A stretch of DNA of 48,289 nucleotides from Acidobacteriota bacterium (GCA_003225335.1 QHZE01000439.1:1-48289), one strand, 5' to 3'. Numbered from the stretch's first letter, positions 26,153 through 35,353 are shown. Notes: generated by a model from the sequence alone, not told the origin. Translations and numbers: made by a program.

Positions 26153-26395
26153 CGAGGGGCCAAGGGGTCAAAGGGCAGGGTTTCGGCAAAGTCGCCAATC
26201 CCCCAATGAACAAATGACCAATGACAAATGACAAATAGACCGGATCGGATTGCCCCCCGGGGATTTGTTATCTGTCATTGGTCATTTTCAAAATTGCTGA
26301 CTTTGCCGTGACCCTGAGCCCGGCGAATCCCCGGGATTTGTCATTTGTCATTTATCATTTATCATTTTCGAGCGACCCCTTGGCCCCTTTGCCCC
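26153..26395. repeat. Nested inverted repeats, family B plus outer arms, between glnB and glnD
   Basis: Outer arms GGGGCCAAGGGGTCAAAGGG (26156) and GACCCCTTGGCCCCTTTGCC (26374) enclose family B arms AAATGACCAATGACAAATGA (26212) and GATTTGTCATTTGTCATTTA (26335), with a further ATTTGTTATCTGTCATTGGT block inside. The internal part closely matches 30903-30987, including the tail TGCTGACTTTGCC. The right end runs into the reading frame of glnD. Confidence 0.75.
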
Positions 26396-26471
26396 TGAAG
26401 TTAGCGCGGAAATAGGCCAGTCGCATGCTGCGGGCGCAACCGGGGCCCAGGTCGCTGCCGCGCTGACCGTC

Positions 26472-28926
26472 ATGACCGACGGAATGGTGACGCGGCTGAC
26501 CCACACAGCCGTTGCCGGATTAACGAAGGCCGATGCGTCTGCCTTTGAATCGGAAATGGCGTTGGTCGCGTTGGGGGGATACGGACGCGCCGAACTGTCC
26601 CCCTTCTCTGACGTGGATCTGATGTTTTTATACCGGCCGGGAGCCAGGCGGGGAGCTGAGGAGCTGTGCAATCGGCTGGTCCGAGACCTCTGGGATGCAG
26701 GGCTGGTGCTCGGTTCGAGTCTTCGCACTCTGGTGGAATGCGTCACGCTGGCGAGGCGCGACCTTTCGGTGCACACCGCTCTGCTCGAGGGGCGCCACAT
26801 TTTGGGGAGCTCCTGGTTGACAGGCGAATTACGCGAGAGGATCGAAAGGCTCACGCGCGGCCGCCGGGCAGACAGGTTCGTAGAGGTGATGCTGCTCGAA
26901 CGCGCGGCGGAACAGGCGAGGTTTGGATCGAGCGCCCATCTGCTCGAGCCCAACCTGAAACTGTCCAAAGGCGGGTTGCGCGAGCTGCACCTGATCCGCT
27001 GGATCGCCCACGTGCGGTACGGCGTCGCCGGGTTCGACCGGCTCGAGCAGGAGCGGCTTCTTTCAGCGGAGGACGCTGCGATGCTGGCCGAGGCCCGCGA
27101 GTTCATACTGCGGGCGCGCAACGACTTGCATTTCAAGGCAGGCCGCGCGCAGGACGTGCTCACTCTGCACGAGCAGGTGCGGCTGGCGGCGGCATTCGGC
27201 TTTCGAGATCGTCCCGGCCTGCTCGCCGTCGAGCAGTTCATGCAGCGCTTCTACCGTCATAGCAGCGCGCTCGAGGAAGTGGCCGAGCGATTTGTCCGGC
27301 GCTGTCGCGGCAGCTCGTTGTGGCGCCGTCTGGGCAGGTTCCTGACGCAACGGCGAGTGAATGGGCAATACGTCGTGACCGGCGGCGCGCTGGCCCCCGT
27401 CCCCGAAGCGCGCCCGGCGGTGTTGAGCAACCTGGAGCGTCTGGTCAGCCTCTTCTCTCTGGCCAACCAGATGGGACTCGAAGTGGACGACAGCTTGTGG
27501 GAACAGATCAGGAACGCCGTTTCGCTTCTGGACGGTCAGGACGCTACGGCGGCCCGGCGTGTCTTTCTGGCAATGCTGGCAACGCCGGGTCATCTGGATT
27601 CGACCGTTCGCCGCCTGGCCTCGCTCGGCGTTCTGGAAAAATTGATACCCGAGTTTGCGCACGCCCGGGGGCTGATTCAATTCAACCAGTATCACAAATA
27701 CACGGTCGACGAGCACACGCTGCTGTGTGTCGCCCATGCGGAGGCCTTCCAGGACGATCCGGGACCCCTCGGCCATGCGTACCGCGGCATTCACCATAAA
27801 GAGATCCTGCATCTCGCGCTTATCCTGCACGACCTGGGCAAGGGCTTCGAGGATGACCACAGCGCGCTGGGATATGACATCGCGCTTCGGACGGCCGATC
27901 GGTTCGGGCTCGAGGCTCATCTTCGCGATATTCTGGTTTTTCTGGTGCGCCACCACTTGTTGATGGCTCATCTCGCGTTTCGCCGTGATACTTCCGACGA
28001 GCAATTGCTCGCGCGGTTCGCCCGAAGCCTGGACGACGTGGAAAGCCGACGTGCTCGGCGGGCTCTATGCCCGGACCATGGAAAAACTGACCGGTGATTT
28101 CCCGAGCCTTCACCCGGATGAAGATGCTGCGGCGGTGCGCGAACAAGTCTTCCGCTCGCTTGCTGGGGACGTGCGCGAAGACTGGCTGCAAAAGCACATA
28201 GAGTCCATGACGCCTCACTATCTGCTCTCGAACCCTGTCGAGCGGATCATCGAGCACCTGCGCACGATGTATCGCGCGCCCGCGGGAGACGTCCAGGTGA
28301 CCACTGCCTACCACCCCTCGACACGAGTAACCGCATACACCGTCTACACTCTAGACCGGATTATGCCCGGACTCTTTTCCAAGATTGCCGGCGTGCTGGC
28401 GGCCAGCGGACTCCAGATCCTTAATGCGCAGATCAGCACGCACCAGGACGGCGTGGTAGTGGACCGCTTCGAAGCGATCGATCTTGATTACGAAGGCGAA
28501 CCTCCGCCTGCCCGCCTGTCCGGCGTCAGCGCCACGGTCCGTCAGGTGCTTCTCGGTCAGAAAACTGTAGAGAGTCTGTTCTCCCACTCCAACCGCATAG
28601 GGTCGCGGTACCAGAAACCGGAAGGCATGCCCCAGGAGCCCACGCAGATTCAGATCGACAATGATACCTCCGAGAGATTCACAATACTGGAAGTGTTCGC
28701 CAATGACCGGCAGGGTCTGCTTTACGTTGTGGCGCGAACGATCTTTGAGCTCGGCTTATCGGTTTCTCTGGCCAAGATCACAACCAGTCTCGACCAGGTG
28801 CTGGACGTATTTTACGTCACCGATCTGTCGGGCAAGAAGGTGACGCGGGAGCGGCGCCTCGAGGAGATCCGCGCAAGGCTCGCGGAGTCCATCGAAGAAT
28901 TCGAAGCGCAATCCGCGCAGCCCTGA
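26472..28926 (+). pseudogene. glnD: PII uridylyltransferase/uridylyl-removing enzyme, broken by an internal deletion and frameshift
   Basis: Two reading frames join into one GlnD. The first (to about 28040) has the nucleotidyltransferase motif ALGGYGRAELSPFSDVDL and the HD-domain motif LALILHDLGKG. The second (from about 28020) has two C-terminal ACT domains (DRIMPGLFSKIAGVL and EVFANDRQGLLYVVARTI). At 28016-28040 frame 1 reads LLARFARS while frame 2 resumes at EAWTTWKADVLGGLYARTME. GlnD proteins have about 22-25 more residues here (helix with LTVADIRA), so roughly 70 bases are missing and the frame shifts. The protein would lose its ACT domains. The 5' end is also uncertain: the reading frame stays open and protein-like back to about 26398 without a start codon, and ATG 26472 has no ribosome binding site. 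Real gene decay or an assembly error. Confidence 0.85.
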
Positions 28927-28929
28927 CAA

Positions 28930-29086
28930 CAGAAACTGCACAAATTGAAACCACCGATGAACACAGTGCAGCCCGGCCCAGCCGCAACCCAAAAAATCCA
29001 CCGCGAAGACGCGAAGAACACGTTAGTAGTACAGATGAACACAGATCTGTTTCATCTGTGTTCATCGGTGTTCATCGGTGGTTTAG
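28930..29086. repeat. Family E inverted repeat with family C half-arm
   Basis: AACTGCACAAATTGAAACCA then CCGATGAACACAG (28934-28966) faces ATCTGTGTTCATCGGTGTTC then ATCGGTGGTTT (29054-29084), with a family C arm inside (ACCGCGAAGACGCGAAGAAC, 29000). The right arm overlaps the 3' end of the sodium/solute symporter gene and supplies its last codons. Confidence 0.7.
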
Positions 29087-30500
29087 TTTTAGACCTCCGC
29101 GCGCGAAACAACGTGACTCCCCACAGAACGACAAACGAAACGGCAATGCCCGCCACAAGGGGGTTCAAGAATCCGAGCACCCGGGCTCCAACACTATTAT
29201 GGAGCGCCAGAGTTGTCACGACGGAGGTCAGGATAGCCGCGCGCGCGGCGGCGGCATCCGGACGGCGCGAGTAAAGGCCGGCAACAACCGGCACAAAGAG
29301 GGCGACGGAAACCAGACCATAGAAGATGGTCAGGACACCGATAATCGACGGCACGGCTATGGCAACCGCAACCCCCAGAGATCCGCCGGCGAGTGCGGCG
29401 ATGCGGTTCGCTCGCAGCAGGACCCTCTCGGAGGCGCTCGGGTTGACGAACGTCCGGTACAAATCCATTGCCAGCGAAGTGGAAAGCATGAACAGGACCG
29501 CGTCGCACGTGCTGATCTCGGCCGAGAAGACCGCCGCCAGGCCCAGGACGCCAAGCCAGGTGGGGAGCAGCTCGAACATGACTTTCGGCAGCGCCATTTG
29601 CGGGTCCTCAAGGCCAGGAAAGCGCGCCGCTGCAATCATGCCCAGGGCCGGTGGAATCGCGGCGAAGAGAAGGAGGGCGATCCCGTTCCAGTTGACGCCC
29701 GCCCGCGCCGCCTTCGCCGAGCGCGCGCCGTATATCTTTTGAATCAGTCCGGGCGACACTATGAACGATGGACTCAGGAGCGCGACATAGTACAGCACTC
29801 CCGCGATACCGAGTCCGAAGGGGCTGAAGTACGTGGCGGCCACCGAGTGGCCCAGGTGCTCGGAGGTCTGCCTTACGACCACGTCCCAGCCGGAGCATGC
29901 CGCCAGGGCATAGGGGAGCGCAAGGATGAATCCGGCGAGGAGGACTGCGAGCTCCAGCAGATTGATCCAGGCTGAGCTCAAGAGCCCGCCCGCGGCGTAG
30001 TAGAAAACCACTACCAGCCCGCCGAAAATGCAGCCCTCCCACCGGGGGAGGCCCGTCACGATGTTCAAAATGATCGAGATGGCAATCAGTTGCGCGGCCA
30101 GGAGACCAACGGTTCCGCCCCACAGGATCACCGCTATCCAGCCGCGCACCGATCGGTCATAGCGATATTCAAGATAATCGCCGAGAGTGGCAAAGTTTTC
30201 CGCTTTCGCCCAGTACCAGATGCGCGGGCCAACCGTGTTCGCCAGAATCAGACAGCCGAGGCCGGCCGCGCCCACCCACCACCATGCCGACCAACCCATC
30301 CGGTATCCGAGGGCGGCCGCGTTTACCGTGGAACCGGCCCCGATGTTCGCCGCCAGAAACGTCGCAAAAATCAGGCCCGCTCCCAAACTGCGGCGCGCGA
30401 CCAGAAACTCCGAGGCGAACTTCACTCTGCGCGAAAACCATGCGCCAAGACCGATGAGAAGGGCGGAGTAAAGGAGAATACAGGCCAGGTAAAGATTCAC
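29052..30500 (-). CDS. Sodium/solute symporter family transporter
   Basis: A 482-residue member of the SSS (SLC5-like) family with about 13 membrane segments. Family features: FASEFLVARRSLGAGLIFAT, NIGAGSTVNAAALGYRMGWS (substrate and sodium site region), FATLGDYLEYRYDR, VSPGLIQKIYGARSAKAARA and AVFSAEISTCDAVLFMLSTS (conserved TM8 sodium-site Ser/Thr). The substrate (sugar, amino acid or organic acid) cannot be assigned. The last residues (KPPMNTDEHR) are encoded by the family E repeat, so the original stop was lost and the repeat supplies a new one. Convergent with glnD. Confidence 0.9.
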   Translation of the reverse strand: MNLYLACILLYSALLIGLGAWFSRRVKFASEFLVARRSLGAGLIFATFLAANIGAGSTVNAAALGYRMGWSAWWWVGAAGLGCLILANTVGPRIWYWAKAENFATLGDYLEYRYDRSVRGWIAVILWGGTVGLLAAQLIAISIILNIVTGLPRWEGCIFGGLVVVFYYAAGGLLSSAWINLLELAVLLAGFILALPYALAACSGWDVVVRQTSEHLGHSVAATYFSPFGLGIAGVLYYVALLSPSFIVSPGLIQKIYGARSAKAARAGVNWNGIALLLFAAIPPALGMIAAARFPGLEDPQMALPKVMFELLPTWLGVLGLAAVFSAEISTCDAVLFMLSTSLAMDLYRTFVNPSASERVLLRANRIAALAGGSLGVAVAIAVPSIIGVLTIFYGLVSVALFVPVVAGLYSRRPDAAAARAAILTSVVTTLALHNSVGARVLGFLNPLVAGIAVSFVVLWGVTLFRARRSKTKPPMNTDEHR

Positions 30501-30552
30501 GCTTCGCCTCGGTCTCGCGAGGAACCTCGGGGAAGAAAACGCCAGAAAGATT

Positions 30553-30676
30553 TGCCACGAATTTCACGAATGACACGAATTCTTTTGGTCACAGACGGTG
30601 TATCCCGTTATTGAGCGTGATGCAAGAGTTCAGCGGCCCTGGCAGCCTGTTTCGTGTAATTCGTGAAATTCGTGGC
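30553..30676. repeat. Family D inverted repeat
   Basis: TTGCCACGAATTTCACGAAT plus GACACGAATT faces TTTCGTGTAATTCGTGAAAT plus TCGTGGC. Same arms as at 15371, 24090 and 39961, with an unrelated spacer of about 60 bases. Confidence 0.75.
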
Positions 30677-30854
30677 CAGCTTTTCTCCGTGGCTCTCTGT
30701 CCTTGTGATCTCCGTGGGGAAGCTGCGCGCGAATTTCCCGAGCGCCCCTTTTTGTTCAAGATTTCTTCTCCCCATGGAGGGCTTGTGTGGTTGATAATGT
30801 GGACATTTCGAAGGCGCCTGCGAAGACGCATCTGGATCCTGAACGCCCAGAACT

Positions 30855-30987
30855 CGAAATGATCAATAACAAATGAAAAATGACAAATGAAAAATGACAA
30901 ATAAACCCGGACGGCTTTCCGCGGGATTTGTCATCTGTCATTGGTCATTAGATCATTTGTCATTTTCAAGAAACTGCTGACTTTGCC
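30855..30987. repeat. Family B element upstream of the APC permease gene
   Basis: AAATGAAAAATGACAAATGA arms face GATTTGTCATCTGTCATTGG then TCATTTGTCATTTTC, followed by AAGAAACTGCTGACTTTGCC. The loop ACCCGGACGGCTTTCCGCGG resembles the loop at 26238-26262. The best-matching second copy is at 26211-26307. Confidence 0.75.
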
Positions 30988-31021
30988 CAGATCCTTTGAA
31001 TTCCTGCGAGGGAGGTGAACA

Positions 31022-32477
31022 TTGAACGAGGCTCCGGCTGTTGCTCAGGACAAAACCACCGGCTTTATCCGCGGGCTCGGACTCCTGGATTCAACCATGA
31101 TCGTGTCCGGCTCGATGATCGGATCCGGCGTTTTCATTGTCTCCGCTGATATCGCTCGCAATGTGGGGTCGGCAGGCTGGCTGCTCCTCGTCTGGATCGT
31201 GACCGGTCTCCTGACCATTGCGGCGGCTCTTTCCTACGGCGAGCTCGCGGGAATGATGCCGAACGCCGGCGGCCAATACATATATCTGCGAGAGGCCTAT
31301 TCCCCATTGTGGGGCTTTCTCTACGGCTGGACCCTGTTCTGGGTGATCCAGACAGGAACGATCGCCGCGGTCGCTGTGGCCTTTGCGCGTTTCCTGGGTA
31401 TTCTCGTACCTGGAGTCTCGCCCAATATCTGGATCGTCCGGCCCATCAACGTTTCTTCGGGTTACGCGGTCAGCCTGACTTCACAACAGCTCGTCGCGAT
31501 CCTCTTGATTCTGGTTCTGACGGGGTTCAACACGCGCGGCTTGCAATGGGGCAAGGTGATCCAAAATGTGTTCACCTCGGCCAAGACTCTTTCGCTCCTC
31601 GCGCTTGTTCTCATCGGAATCGTGCTCGGACGGAACCAGGCGGCCATAACGAGCAACTTCAACGACCCCTGGACACCCCGGCAGGTGCTGACCGTAAAAC
31701 CGGACCTTCCCTTCCTGCCGGTCGCTGCCGCAACATCAGGCGCGCTGGGCCTCTTTGTAGCATTTTGTGTGGCGCAGGTCGGATCGCTGTTTTCGGCGGA
31801 TGCCTGGAACAACATCACCTTCACCGCCGGGGAGGTGAGGGAGCCTCAGCGCAACATCCCGCTCTCGCTGTTTTTCGGCACGGTTCTTGTCATTAGCCTG
31901 TACGTCCTGGCCAACGTCGCTTACCTCGTAACTCTGCCTCTGGCGGACATTCAAAATGCGCCCGACGACCGGGTCGCAACCGCCACCCTCAAGGTGATCC
32001 TCGGCGACGCCGGCGCCACGGTGATGGCAATTGCCATCATGATCTCGACTTTTGGCTGCAACAACGGGCTGATCCTCGCCGGCGCCCGGGTTTACTATGC
32101 GATGGCGCGCGACAATTTGTTTTTGAAATCTGCGGGGAGTCTCAAAGGGAGTACCGCTCCTCGATCCCGCCACCGGCGTGGAGCAATACGGCAATCTGTA
32201 CGGCAATTTGTTGGATTACGTGGTCTTTGCGGTTCTCATATTCTATGTCCTCACCATCGGCGGTCTCTTCATCCTCCGCCGCACGAGGCCGGATGCCGGC
32301 AGACCGTATCGCGCGTTCGGATACCCCTGGATCCCGGCTTCTTACATCGCCGCCGCGACAGCCATCATGGTCGTGCTGATCCTTTACAAGACGCAAACCA
32401 CCTGGCCCGGATTGCTTATCGTTTTTTCCGGCATTCCGTTCTATCTCGTATGGCGCCGGGGCTTTCAGCGGTCATGA
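31022..32477 (+). pseudogene. APC-family amino acid permease, broken by an internal deletion and frameshift
   Basis: The first frame carries about eight membrane segments of an APC-superfamily transporter (STMIVSGSMIGSGVFIVSAD is the TM1 substrate motif; ALSYGELAGMMPNAGGQYIY; STFGCNNGLILAGARVYYAM). It fails at about 32140-32160. The next frame then continues normally: DPATGVEQYGNLYGNLLDYV, FYVLTIGGLFILRRTRPDA, PYRAFGYPWIPASYI, LVWRRGFQRS to 32477. Homologues have some 25 more residues between LFLKSAGSL and the YGNLL helix, so about 70-80 bases seem lost together with the frame. Start is TTG 31022 with GGGAGGTG upstream. Read literally, frame 1 would continue to 32509 with a nonsense basic tail. 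Confidence 0.85.
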
Positions 32478-32502
32478 TGATTTTTCGACCGATGGAAAAC
32501 TC

Positions 32503-32592
32503 TGCGTGATTCTTCGCGTCTTAGCGTCTTCGTGGTGGGTTGGTACCCAGCCTTTACCACGAAGACGCGAAGACACGAAGAATCGCCAAGTT
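32503..32592. repeat. Family C inverted repeat
   Basis: TGATTCTTCGCGTCTTAGCG plus TCTTCGTGGTGGG faces TACCACGAAGACGCGAAGAC plus ACGAAGAATCGCC around GTTGGTACCCAGCC. A near-perfect 30-base-arm hairpin just after the APC permease gene. Confidence 0.75.
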
Positions 32593-32620
32593 TTTGGTTG
32601 CGGCTTTGCTGGTCTGTGAT

Positions 32621-32920
32621 GCTAGCTGAGCTAGTTTCTGGCGCGAAACTAGCCCCGCAGGGGCGACTCAGGAAAGCCCAGGGCGCAAGCCCTGGGAACA
32701 AGCACAGTAACAAGGGAAGCCCCGAAGGGGCGATGCAGTTGGTCCCGGTACCAAAAGGAGGCGCCTTATGACGAGCATTTATCTGGAGTTGAGATCGAAC
32801 TCCCTGCGCCGCCCTTTCAGGGCTTTCCGCAATTTGGACCTTGAACCCAGGGCTTGCGCCCTGGGCTGTCCTGCTGGACCCCTTCGGGGTCCTTGGTTTC
32901 GCGCCAGAAACGAGCTAGGA
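32621..32920. mobile_element. MITE-like 300-base palindromic element
   Basis: Terminal inverted repeats of about 22 bases: CTAGTTTCTGGCGCGAAAC (32631) and, inverted, GTTTCGCGCCAGAAACGAGC (32896). Inside are CCCAGGGCGCAAGCCCTGGG (32677-32696), GCCCCGAAGGGGC (32719-32731), CCCAGGGCTTGCGCCCTGGG (32846-32865) and GGACCCCTTCGGGGTCC (32876-32892). No transposase is encoded. The right terminus provides the stop codon of the DedA gene (CTAG at 32915-32918). Confidence 0.65.
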
Positions 32921-33628
32921 GGCATCCTGATCTATGCGGGAATCGGACGGCACGAGGCCGTGACCCGGAGCGGTGGGAGCCTTTGCCGTCTGTCTCCTGG
33001 AGCGAAGGTATTCGGCCACAGGAGGAAGGCAGGAAATCACGATGATCGCGACGATCACGAAGTGGAAGTTCCGCTTGACTACGGGAATGTTTCCGAAGTA
33101 GTAGCCTCCCAGCAGGAAAGACAATACCCAGAGAATCCCGCCTGTTATGTTGAAGAAAACGAAACGCCCGTAGCGCATCTTTCCTATCCCTGCGACGAAC
33201 GGAGCGAATGTCCGAATGATTGGAATGAAGCGGGCCAGGATGATGGTCTTGCCCCCGTACTTTTCGTAGAATTCCTGGGTACGGAGGAGGTGCTTGCGGT
33301 TCAGGAAGCGTGCTTCTTCGCGCGTGAAGACATGCGGTCCGATGCGGTAACCGATGGCGTAGTTTAGCGAGTCGCCCGCGATGGCGGCGATGCACAGCAG
33401 CACCGCGACCACCGTAAGATCGAGAGGCGAGTTCTGCACGGATGTCAGGGCGCCGATGGCAAAAAGAAGCGAGTCGCCGGGCAAGAACGGAGTGATGACC
33501 AGACCTGTCTCGCAGAATATGACCAGAAACAAGACCACATAGAGCGAGTGACCGAGGGTACCTGCCCACTGGGTCAGATGGGCATCGAGGTGAAAGAAAA
33601 CGTCTACGAGCTGGCGAATCAGTTCCAT
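32915..33628 (-). CDS. DedA family membrane protein
   Basis: A 237-residue VTT/DedA family inner-membrane protein. Motifs: VIFCETGLVITPFLPGDSLL (conserved E and the F/PxLPGE/D motif), IAAIAGDSLNYAIGYRIG, FYEKYGGKTIILARFIPIIR (conserved R-F-x-P-x-x-R), TFAPFVAGIGKM and FFNITGGILWV. Family members are linked to undecaprenyl phosphate and phospholipid flipping and to proton-dependent processes. ATG 33628 is preferred over a GTG four codons upstream. The stop lies in the terminal repeat of the MITE-like element, so the extreme C-terminus may have been altered by its insertion. Divergent from the antiporter gene. Confidence 0.93.
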   Translation of the reverse strand: MELIRQLVDVFFHLDAHLTQWAGTLGHSLYVVLFLVIFCETGLVITPFLPGDSLLFAIGALTSVQNSPLDLTVVAVLLCIAAIAGDSLNYAIGYRIGPHVFTREEARFLNRKHLLRTQEFYEKYGGKTIILARFIPIIRTFAPFVAGIGKMRYGRFVFFNITGGILWVLSFLLGGYYFGNIPVVKRNFHFVIVAIIVISCLPPVAEYLRSRRQTAKAPTAPGHGLVPSDSRIDQDAS

Positions 33629-33709
33629 CGCAGGATCCACTAATTACTTCGGGCCGACAAACTCTTATCGGCTATCTTGGTGCGCCGGGCAAGTTAAAAA
33701 AAGGGAGCG

Positions 33710-34831
33710 GTGAAGGTCATGCCCGTGCTGCGGCGGGAGTGGGCGCTTGGCGTCAACCTGGTCACGACGGCTCTTTTCATCGGGTTCGGTCCCGGCTGGC
33801 TCGCGGGCCTGTCCAACCCCGCCTGGTTCACTTTCGTCCTTTTGTGGCTTTTCGGTGCGATTCTGTTGTCGGCCCTGGCGGTTGTCCGCCACGCCGAAAG
33901 CGTGGCGGTGAAGCTCGGCGAGCCGTTGGGGACGCTTGCCTTGACGCTGTCGGTGATAGGGATCGAGGTCATGATGATCGGCGCGGTCATGTCCACGGGG
34001 CAGGGCAATTCCGCGCTGGCGCGGGACGCCATGTTCGCGGTGGTGATGATCGTGCTGAACGGCATGGTCGGCCTGTCCCTGTTGCTCGGCGGGCTACGGT
34101 ACCACGAACAGACGTACAACCTCCAAGGTGCCAACGCCTTCCTGGCCGTGATCGTACCGCTGGCCGTGCTCGGCCTGGTCCTGCCGAATTTGACCGTATC
34201 CTCTCCCGGTCCGACGTTCTCGCCTCTCCAGGCCACCTTCCTCATTCTCATGTCTGTCGGGCTGTATGGCGTGTTCCTCGCGATGCAGACCTGGCGCCAC
34301 CGGGATTATTTCGTCGCGCCGTCGTCTGCCGAGCCGGCCGAGCGGCCCGGCCCGGAGGCGCATGCCGGCCACGAAGTCCGGTCGGTTGCTTATCACACTT
34401 CGCTCCTGCTGGCGTACCTGTTGCCGCTCGTGATTCTTTCCAAGCAAATCGCGGTGCCGATCAACTTCGGCATCCACGTACTGCACGCGCCGCCCGCTCT
34501 GGGCGGGTTTCTGGTCTCGGCGCTCGTCTTGTTCCCCGAGTCCGTGAGCGCGGCCCGCGCGGCGCTGGCCAATCAGCTCCAGCGTTCTGTGAACTTGTTG
34601 TTGGGGTCGGTGCTGGCGAGCATCAGCCTGACGATCCCGGCCGCGCTTACCATCGGGTTCATGATGGACCAAACCATCATTCTGGGCCTCGACGCCGTTG
34701 ACACGACCCTCCTGCTGTTGACGTTGGGAGTGAGCATGTTGACGTTCGCGAGTGCGCGGACGAATGTGTTGCTCGGCGCCGTGCATTTGTTGCTGTTCCT
34801 CGCCTACCTGATGCTTATCTTCGAGAAGTAG
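33710..34831 (+). CDS. ChaA-type calcium or sodium/proton antiporter
   Basis: A 373-residue CaCA-superfamily (ChaA) protein with about 11 membrane segments. Two inverted signature repeats are seen: HAESVAVKLGEPLGTLALTL (first alpha-repeat, with Glu in GEPLGT) and ALVLFPESVSAARAALANQL (second repeat, Glu in FPESV), both in the positions used for cation binding in this family. An acidic, His-containing loop (EPAERPGPEAHAGHEVRS) separates the halves. It exchanges cytoplasmic calcium or sodium/potassium for protons at the inner membrane. The start could be GTG 33710 (after AAGGGAG) or ATG 33719. Confidence 0.9.
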   Translation: MKVMPVLRREWALGVNLVTTALFIGFGPGWLAGLSNPAWFTFVLLWLFGAILLSALAVVRHAESVAVKLGEPLGTLALTLSVIGIEVMMIGAVMSTGQGNSALARDAMFAVVMIVLNGMVGLSLLLGGLRYHEQTYNLQGANAFLAVIVPLAVLGLVLPNLTVSSPGPTFSPLQATFLILMSVGLYGVFLAMQTWRHRDYFVAPSSAEPAERPGPEAHAGHEVRSVAYHTSLLLAYLLPLVILSKQIAVPINFGIHVLHAPPALGGFLVSALVLFPESVSAARAALANQLQRSVNLLLGSVLASISLTIPAALTIGFMMDQTIILGLDAVDTTLLLLTLGVSMLTFASARTNVLLGAVHLLLFLAYLMLIFEK

Positions 34832-34913
34832 GGCGAGAGCTCCGGCGAAGACTGCGAGAGAGGCCGTGGCTACAAATAGGCCGATTGGCCACCCGGCGGA
34901 ATTGTGGTTCCCT

Positions 34914-35160
34914 TATAATAGACGTCAGCTTCCATTCCCGGCCAGGAGCCAGCACTCCCGCTTACAGGATAAATAGCTGAGTCGCTAGCGCTTGCCAGCA
35001 ACAGCCGGCGATTTGCACACGGCTTGCCCTCCCTAACCCGGAAGCTTTCCCCCCGAGAGGGAAATCGATGCGGTGAAGAACAGTCACTCAACTCTCCCCC
35101 CAAAAAAACAGAAGCCTTAGATGTCGTTAACGAGGTTCAACCTTTTTTAACGACGGATCG
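34914..35160 (+). ncRNA. Candidate structured RNA between convergent genes
   Basis: A 522-base gap lies between the ends of two convergent genes, where neither needs a promoter, yet it holds a perfect TATAAT at 34914-34919. Downstream, AGCTTCC (34927-34933) can pair with GGAAGCT (35040-35046), enclosing smaller stems: GCTG/CAGC (34976/34996) and AGCCG/CGGCT (35003/35020). A further hairpin, TTCCC/GGGAA, is at 35047-35063, and a T-run (TTTTTT, about 35145) follows a weak stem. I do not recognise a known RNA family. The rest of the gap up to 35353 holds family C repeats. Speculative; no -35 is evident. Confidence 0.25.
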
Positions 35161-35237
35161 GGTCTCCCTCCACTCCCACCGGACGGCAAATCTTCGTCAA
35201 GCTGAGTTACCTGTTCCGCTTCTAAGAACAATAAACC

Positions 35238-35336
35238 TTCGCGGTTCCTTTGCGCCCTTAGCGCCTTCGCGGTAAAAACTGACCCGGAATTTCACCGCCA
35301 AGACGCGAAGACGCAAAGCCTCGCGAAGGTTTTGAT
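35238..35336. repeat. Family C inverted repeat
   Basis: TTCCTTTGCGCCCTTAGCGC plus CTTCGCGGT faces ACCGCCAAGACGCGAAGACG plus CAAAGCCTCGCGAAGG. It is followed by GTGCAATCGGTGGCTTCATG, which resembles the outer end of family E and runs into the 3' end of the flavin oxidoreductase gene. Confidence 0.7.
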
Positions 35337-35353
35337 GTGTGCAATCGGTGGCT

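Larger units (their letters stand above)
30501..31021. other. Gene-free interval with family D and family B repeats
   Basis: Contains a family D pair (30553-30676) and a family B element (30855-30987). Between them is a partial cagagacacagag-type arm, TTTTCTCCGTGGCTCTCTGT (30682). No gene was seen on either strand. Confidence 0.5.

Noticed and set aside
34832-35353. Known riboswitch (c-di-GMP, c-di-AMP, cobalamin) or 6S/SRP RNA
   Set aside because: The hallmark sequences of those families are missing on both strands, so I left it as an unassigned candidate.
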